A program made the position numbers and the translations under genes. DNA of 7,769 nt from positions 1-7,769 of the forward strand of contig JAAZIF010000172.1 in assembly GCA_012510335.1 (NCBI GenBank), given 5' to 3'. This document shows positions 5,751 to 7,769 of this stretch, in pieces. The notes beneath the pieces are model-generated. The model worked only from the letters and a program-made list of their open reading frames with translations. It had not been told where the DNA came from and ran no database searches. The DNA is from Methanomicrobiales archaeon. Lineage in GTDB: Archaea; Halobacteriota; Methanomicrobia; Methanomicrobiales; Methanoculleaceae. Positions within the stretch are counted from its first letter, which is position 1. Each line of letters starts with the position of its first letter.

Positions 5751-6225
5751 ATCGATCTCGAATCAGGGTCAGAACCATGAACAGGTTACTTATAGTCTCA
5801 AACAGGCTTCCGATCAGCATCTCCCGCCAGGACGGCGACCTCAGCCTGCAGCGGAGCGTTGGTGGCCTTGCCACCGGGGTCGGTTCGTTCTACAAGTCCT
5901 GCGAGAGCCTCTGGGTCGGATGGCCCGGCATTAATGTCCAGAAGAAACAGAAGGAGGAGAAAGACCGGATCATTGAGATGCTCAGACAGGAACAGTGCCA
6001 CCCGGTCTTCCTCACCCCGTATGACATCAAACATTACTACGACGGGTTCTGCAACAACACACTCTGGCCGCTCCTCCACTACTTCAATCACTACACAAAC
6101 TACGACCAGAAGACATGGAACGTCTACCAGAGGGTCAACGAGAAGTTCTACGACGTCGTGATGGAGGTGGCCAGGCCCGGCGACGTCATCTGGGTTCACG
6201 ACTACCACCTGATGCTCCTGCCGCA

Positions 6226-6269
6226 GATTCGCCCGGCTCTTTGCGCTCCTCAGGGGAGACGAGTGATAG
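6226..6269 (+). other. Possible C-terminal remnant of a lost gene past the otsA break
   Basis: Just after otsA homology ends, a different frame reads RFARLFALLRGDE and stops at tandem TGA TAG (6264-6269). It looks more protein-like than the otsA frame over the same bases. It may be the last codons of the gene that preceded THEP1 before the rearrangement; the family is unknown and chance is possible. Confidence 0.25.
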
Positions 6270-6300
6270 TGCCGGTCTGCCGCCAGAGGGGCAGCACCGG

Positions 6301-6305
6301 GGAGG
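6301..6305 (+). promoter_or_regulatory. Ribosome binding site of the stand-alone THEP1 gene
   Basis: GGAGG, within a GGGGAGG run, lies 10 bases before GTG 6316, a slightly long spacing. It supports the GTG start over the longer open frame and allows translation independent of the broken otsA. Confidence 0.5.
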
Positions 6306-6315
6306 CCGCGGAACG

Positions 6316-6861
6316 GTGATCGGGAACCTGCTCATAACCGGCCGGCCCGGTTCCGGGAAAACCACGCTCATGCGCCGTCTTGCAGAGCGTCTTCGCGACT
6401 GCTCGCCGGTCGGGTTCTATACCGCCGAGGTCAGGGAAGGGGGAGTGCGGGTGGGGTTCGACCTCGCGAGCCTTGCCGGCAACCGGAGACCCTTCGCCCG
6501 CACCGGATACCCGGGCAGCTGGCGTGTGGGCCGGTATGGGGTCGATATCGAGGGGTTCGAGGATTTTCTCTCGTCGATCCCGTTCTTCACACTGGGCACC
6601 CACCTGGTGTTCATCGATGAGATAGGGAAGATGGAGTGTTATTCGGGGGTCTTTCGCGGGATTGTACGGGAGGTGCTCGATGCTCCCGCCCCCTGCGTGG
6701 CGACGATCGCACAGCAGGGCATTCCGGGACTCGACCGGATCAGGGACCGGGCGGACGTTCGGGTCGTCGAAGTGACCCCATCAAGCCGTGACGGCCTCCT
6801 GCCGGAGCTCAAGGCAGAGGCGAGGCGCCTGGTGGGGGATGCGGGACAGGGGTGGAAATGA
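6316..6861 (+). CDS. Stand-alone THEP1-type nucleoside-triphosphatase
   Basis: This 181-aa P-loop NTPase has the normal THEP1/NTPCR length. Walker A is GRPGSGKTT (9-17), followed by family blocks SPVGFYTAEVREGG (30-43), VGRYGVDIEGFE (71-82), Walker B LVFIDEIGKME (97-107) and VATIAQQGIPG (128-138). THEP1 enzymes hydrolyse ATP, GTP and other NTPs slowly; the cellular role is unsettled. GTG 6316 is the start: it gives the expected N-terminus, lies 10 bases after GGAGG (6301-6305), and overlaps the upstream stop as GTGA. The open frame upstream to 6115 is antisense-like filler. It is about 75% identical by eye to the NTPase half of the inverted fusion gene at 4396-5442, with homology starting at the shared GNLLITG block. 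Confidence 0.85.
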   Translation: MIGNLLITGRPGSGKTTLMRRLAERLRDCSPVGFYTAEVREGGVRVGFDLASLAGNRRPFARTGYPGSWRVGRYGVDIEGFEDFLSSIPFFTLGTHLVFIDEIGKMECYSGVFRGIVREVLDAPAPCVATIAQQGIPGLDRIRDRADVRVVEVTPSSRDGLLPELKAEARRLVGDAGQGWK

Positions 6862-7281
6862 TCGACGCAGATCCGGCGAAAAACCGAAGTAACCTTCCAT
6901 AGTGCTGCGCCCACCCCGAATGTTCAAATTGCCGGGAGATAATATATTTATCGCACAATAAAAACGCATTTTCCGGAAATATAATGATATAAGGCTCTTT
7001 ATGGGAATCTACCGAGATTTTGCCAGAATAAAAAACCGGACTATTTTTAACCTTATATTACAACCTTAACAATTGCCCCCAATATATTTTTCCGACTTCT
7101 CTTCTGTCCCGCATATTGTCGCGGGGGCGTCTGCCCGGTGCTCTGCCTTCTTTTCTGCTCACCTGCCGTTCGGCCCTCCGGAAAAGCCGGTTGCGCCCGC
7201 CAAACGACCTCCGTCACCGCCGGGGCTCTGGCGGCAACGTCACAGGCGGGGTTTTTCTGCCGCCCAACGGCTCCGGCACGG
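6862..7281. other. AT-rich then GC-rich intergenic region, no clear gene
   Basis: The first part (about 6920-7095) is strongly AT-rich against this genome and has several TATA-like boxes (near 6941-6950, 6978-6992, 7050-7060 and 7080-7090). It also has a TTTCCGGAAA palindrome (6970-6979) and two AACCTTA copies (7049-7055, 7062-7068). From about 7115 to 7258 it becomes GC-rich with short inverted repeats such as CCGG-AAAAG-CCGG, and ends in GGCGGGGTTTTT. Open frames here lack start signals and protein-like composition. A small RNA is possible but unproven. Confidence 0.5.
7113..7258 (+). ncRNA. Speculative small RNA unit
   Basis: A TATA-like AATATATTTTT (7080-7090) sits about 25-30 bases before a GC-rich stretch with several pairable segments (CCGG/CCGG; CGCC/GGCG around GGGGCTCT; CCCGCC with a later GGCGGG). 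It ends in five T residues (7253-7257), a plausible archaeal termination signal. No known RNA family is recognised, and GC-rich structure is weak evidence here. Confidence 0.15.
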
Positions 7282-7488
7282 TCATGCCAGATCCTCTTCC
7301 TCGAACATGAAGACCTCCTCAATGGAAGCACCGAGCACCCGAGCCACCTTGTAGGCGAGCTTCAAGGAGGGGTTGTACTTCCCCTGTTCGAGGAAGACGA
7401 TCGTCTCCCGCCGCACGCCGACCTCTCGCGCCAGCTCCTCCTGGGTGAGCCCCGTCTTCGCACGGAGTTCCCGGATCCGGGTCTTCAC
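7282..7488 (-). CDS. Small Xre/Cro-family helix-turn-helix regulator
   Basis: This 68-aa protein is almost entirely one HTH_3 (Xre) domain. It starts MKTRIRELRAKTGLTQEELA, the recognition helix region is GVRRETIVFLEQGKYNPSLKLA (24-45), and the tail is acidic (EVFMFEEEDLA). This compact form is common in archaea and typically represses its own operon by binding DNA as a dimer. The start is GTG 7486-7488, about 7 bases after the purine-rich GGGGGA. The gene lies 49 bases downstream of the membrane-protein gene on the same strand, and such a pairing with DUF2178-type proteins is common in methanogens. The regulator is probably co-transcribed with its neighbour. Confidence 0.85.
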   Translation of the reverse strand: MKTRIRELRAKTGLTQEELAREVGVRRETIVFLEQGKYNPSLKLAYKVARVLGASIEEVFMFEEEDLA

Positions 7489-7502
7489 CCGACGTCCCCC
7501 TT

Positions 7503-7522
7503 CCGAAAGAGACTCCTTTCGG
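7503..7522. repeat. Perfect 7-bp hairpin between membrane-protein and regulator genes
   Basis: CCGAAAG (7503-7509) and CTTTCGG (7516-7522) pair around the 6-base loop AGACTC. It lies in the 49-base spacer, just upstream of the regulator's ribosome binding site. No U-tract follows on the minus strand, so it may be a processing or translation-control element rather than a terminator. Confidence 0.4.
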
Positions 7523-7537
7523 CGGCATCTGCCTGCC

Positions 7538-7769
7538 TCACGCCACGTCTCCCTGCCGGAAGAGGTACCACTGGAAGATCCGTGCGGAGATGAGCATGGT
7601 AAACAGCAGAACCAGAAGCGTTCCCTGGAGATTGAACGACGCCAGGCCGAGGAAGTCCAGCCATAAGAAGGTCAGTATCAGTACCAGCGTGAGCACCCAG
7701 GAGTAGGTGGTGCCATAAGCGCCAATTCTCTTCGTCCTTTCGTCGGAGAGGACTTCGCCCTGTCTGCTA
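7538..7769 (-). CDS. Partial two-helix membrane protein, DUF2178-like (5' end outside window)
   Basis: The last 76 codons of a minus-strand gene are present; the start lies beyond the right edge and the stop is TGA 7538-7540. Visible sequence begins SRQGEVLSDERTKRIGAYG, a DERTxxI motif typical of DUF2178 proteins. Two hydrophobic helices follow, at about 22-42 (YSWVLTLVLILTFLWLDFL) and 48-66 (QGTLLVLLFTMLISARIF), and a short cytoplasmic-type tail (QWYLFRQGDVA). Function is unknown. The 49-base gap to the Xre regulator on the same strand suggests a two-gene unit. Confidence 0.75.
   Translation of the reverse strand, partial: SRQGEVLSDERTKRIGAYGTTYSWVLTLVLILTFLWLDFLGLASFNLQGTLLVLLFTMLISARIFQWYLFRQGDVA

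Larger units (their letters stand above)
5443..5776. other. Divergent intergenic region between amzA-THEP1 and truncated otsA
   Basis: These 334 bases hold no convincing gene; open frames on both strands are Arg/Pro/Gly-rich GC-driven artefacts. Supported contents are the AGGAG ribosome binding site of the metalloprotease (near 5449-5453, minus), a GGCGGC/GCCGCC hairpin (5499-5515), a TATA-like element for otsA (about 5711-5720) and an imperfect palindrome at 5735-5750. No clear TATA box for the minus-strand gene was found. Confidence 0.6.
5777..6319 (+). pseudogene. otsA: Truncated trehalose-6-phosphate synthase (GT20), N-terminal third only
   Basis: Residues 1 to about 152 are clear GT20 trehalose-6-phosphate synthase: LLIVSNRLP (4-12), the GGLATG loop (29-34), YYDGFCNNTLWPLLHYF (87-103) and DVIWVHDYHLMLLPQ (136-150). 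OtsA makes trehalose 6-phosphate, a compatible-solute precursor, from UDP-glucose and glucose 6-phosphate. After LLPQIR the homology stops and about 28 unrelated residues run to TGA 6317-6319. The C-terminal UDP-glucose-binding Rossmann domain (about 300 residues) is absent, so activity is not expected. The break is near 6230. The stop overlaps the GTG start of the next gene as GTGA. ATG 5777 begins the family's usual N-terminus; no strong ribosome binding site is seen. Confidence 0.8.

Noticed and set aside
5798..6208. 136-aa minus-strand open frame rich in Val/Asp
   Set aside because: It is antisense to the conserved otsA coding sequence; its repetitive composition is typical of an antisense shadow.
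6115..6315. Extension of the stand-alone THEP1 frame upstream of GTG 6316
   Set aside because: It lies out of frame over clear otsA coding sequence and is Arg/Gly-rich.
7253..7257. T5 run as terminator of the Xre regulator gene
   Set aside because: The T-run is on the plus strand while the regulator is transcribed on the minus strand.
7116..7310. Short plus-strand frame containing SGGNVTGGVFLPPNGSGT, surface-protein-like
   Set aside because: The stretch is short, its upstream part is Arg/Pro-rich, there is no start signal, and it overlaps the regulator's end. Probably chance.
7138..7593. 151-aa plus-strand open frame
   Set aside because: It is antisense to the Xre regulator and crosses the DUF2178-like gene; no family features.

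Overview
The window is most likely chromosomal DNA from a methanogenic archaeon of the Methanomicrobiales, close to Methanoculleus. This is inferred from gene content and style, not from a marker gene. The coding sequence is GC-rich, while promoters sit in short AT-rich islands with archaeal TATA-like boxes. GTG and TTG starts are used alongside ATG, and Shine-Dalgarno sites match an AGGAGGTGA-type anti-SD. Archaemetzincin, THEP1-type NTPases and an Xre regulator next to a small two-helix membrane protein all fit. No rRNA or tRNA is visible.

Layout. Positions 1-665 are mostly gene debris: palindromes, a pair of 31/32-bp repeats, the start of an exported or lipoprotein-like ORF, and a fragment resembling the CooC CO-dehydrogenase maturation ATPase. 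A 115-aa protein of unknown function follows on the minus strand (666-1013). It shares a divergent promoter region with a plus-strand cluster of three overlapping genes: an APH-fold small-molecule kinase (1292-2221), a HAD-family hydrolase (2197-2859) and a miniature TnpB-like protein that keeps only the RuvC core and zinc ribbon (2834-3430). A HEAT-like helical protein with a TTG start, probably leaderless, converges on this cluster (3499-4308, minus).

Upstream of it, also on the minus strand, lies the most striking gene (4396-5442): an archaemetzincin metalloprotease fused in frame to a complete THEP1 P-loop NTPase. Divergent from it is a trehalose-6-phosphate synthase gene cut off after about 152 codons (5777-6319). 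Its remnant ORF overlaps, by the four bases GTGA, a second stand-alone THEP1 gene (6316-6861). The two THEP1 copies are about 75% identical by eye and lie in inverted orientation, with homology starting at the same glycine codon in each. This suggests duplication and rearrangement around THEP1.

An AT-rich 420-bp gap (6862-7281) with no convincing gene separates this block from a minus-strand pair at the right edge: a partial two-helix membrane protein (DUF2178-like) followed by a 68-aa Xre-family regulator, with a perfect 7-bp hairpin between them.

Functional links. The kinase, hydrolase and mini-TnpB overlap tightly enough to be translationally coupled, but no shared pathway can be named. 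The protease-NTPase fusion suggests nucleotide-dependent control of proteolysis or simple co-recruitment; this is inference.
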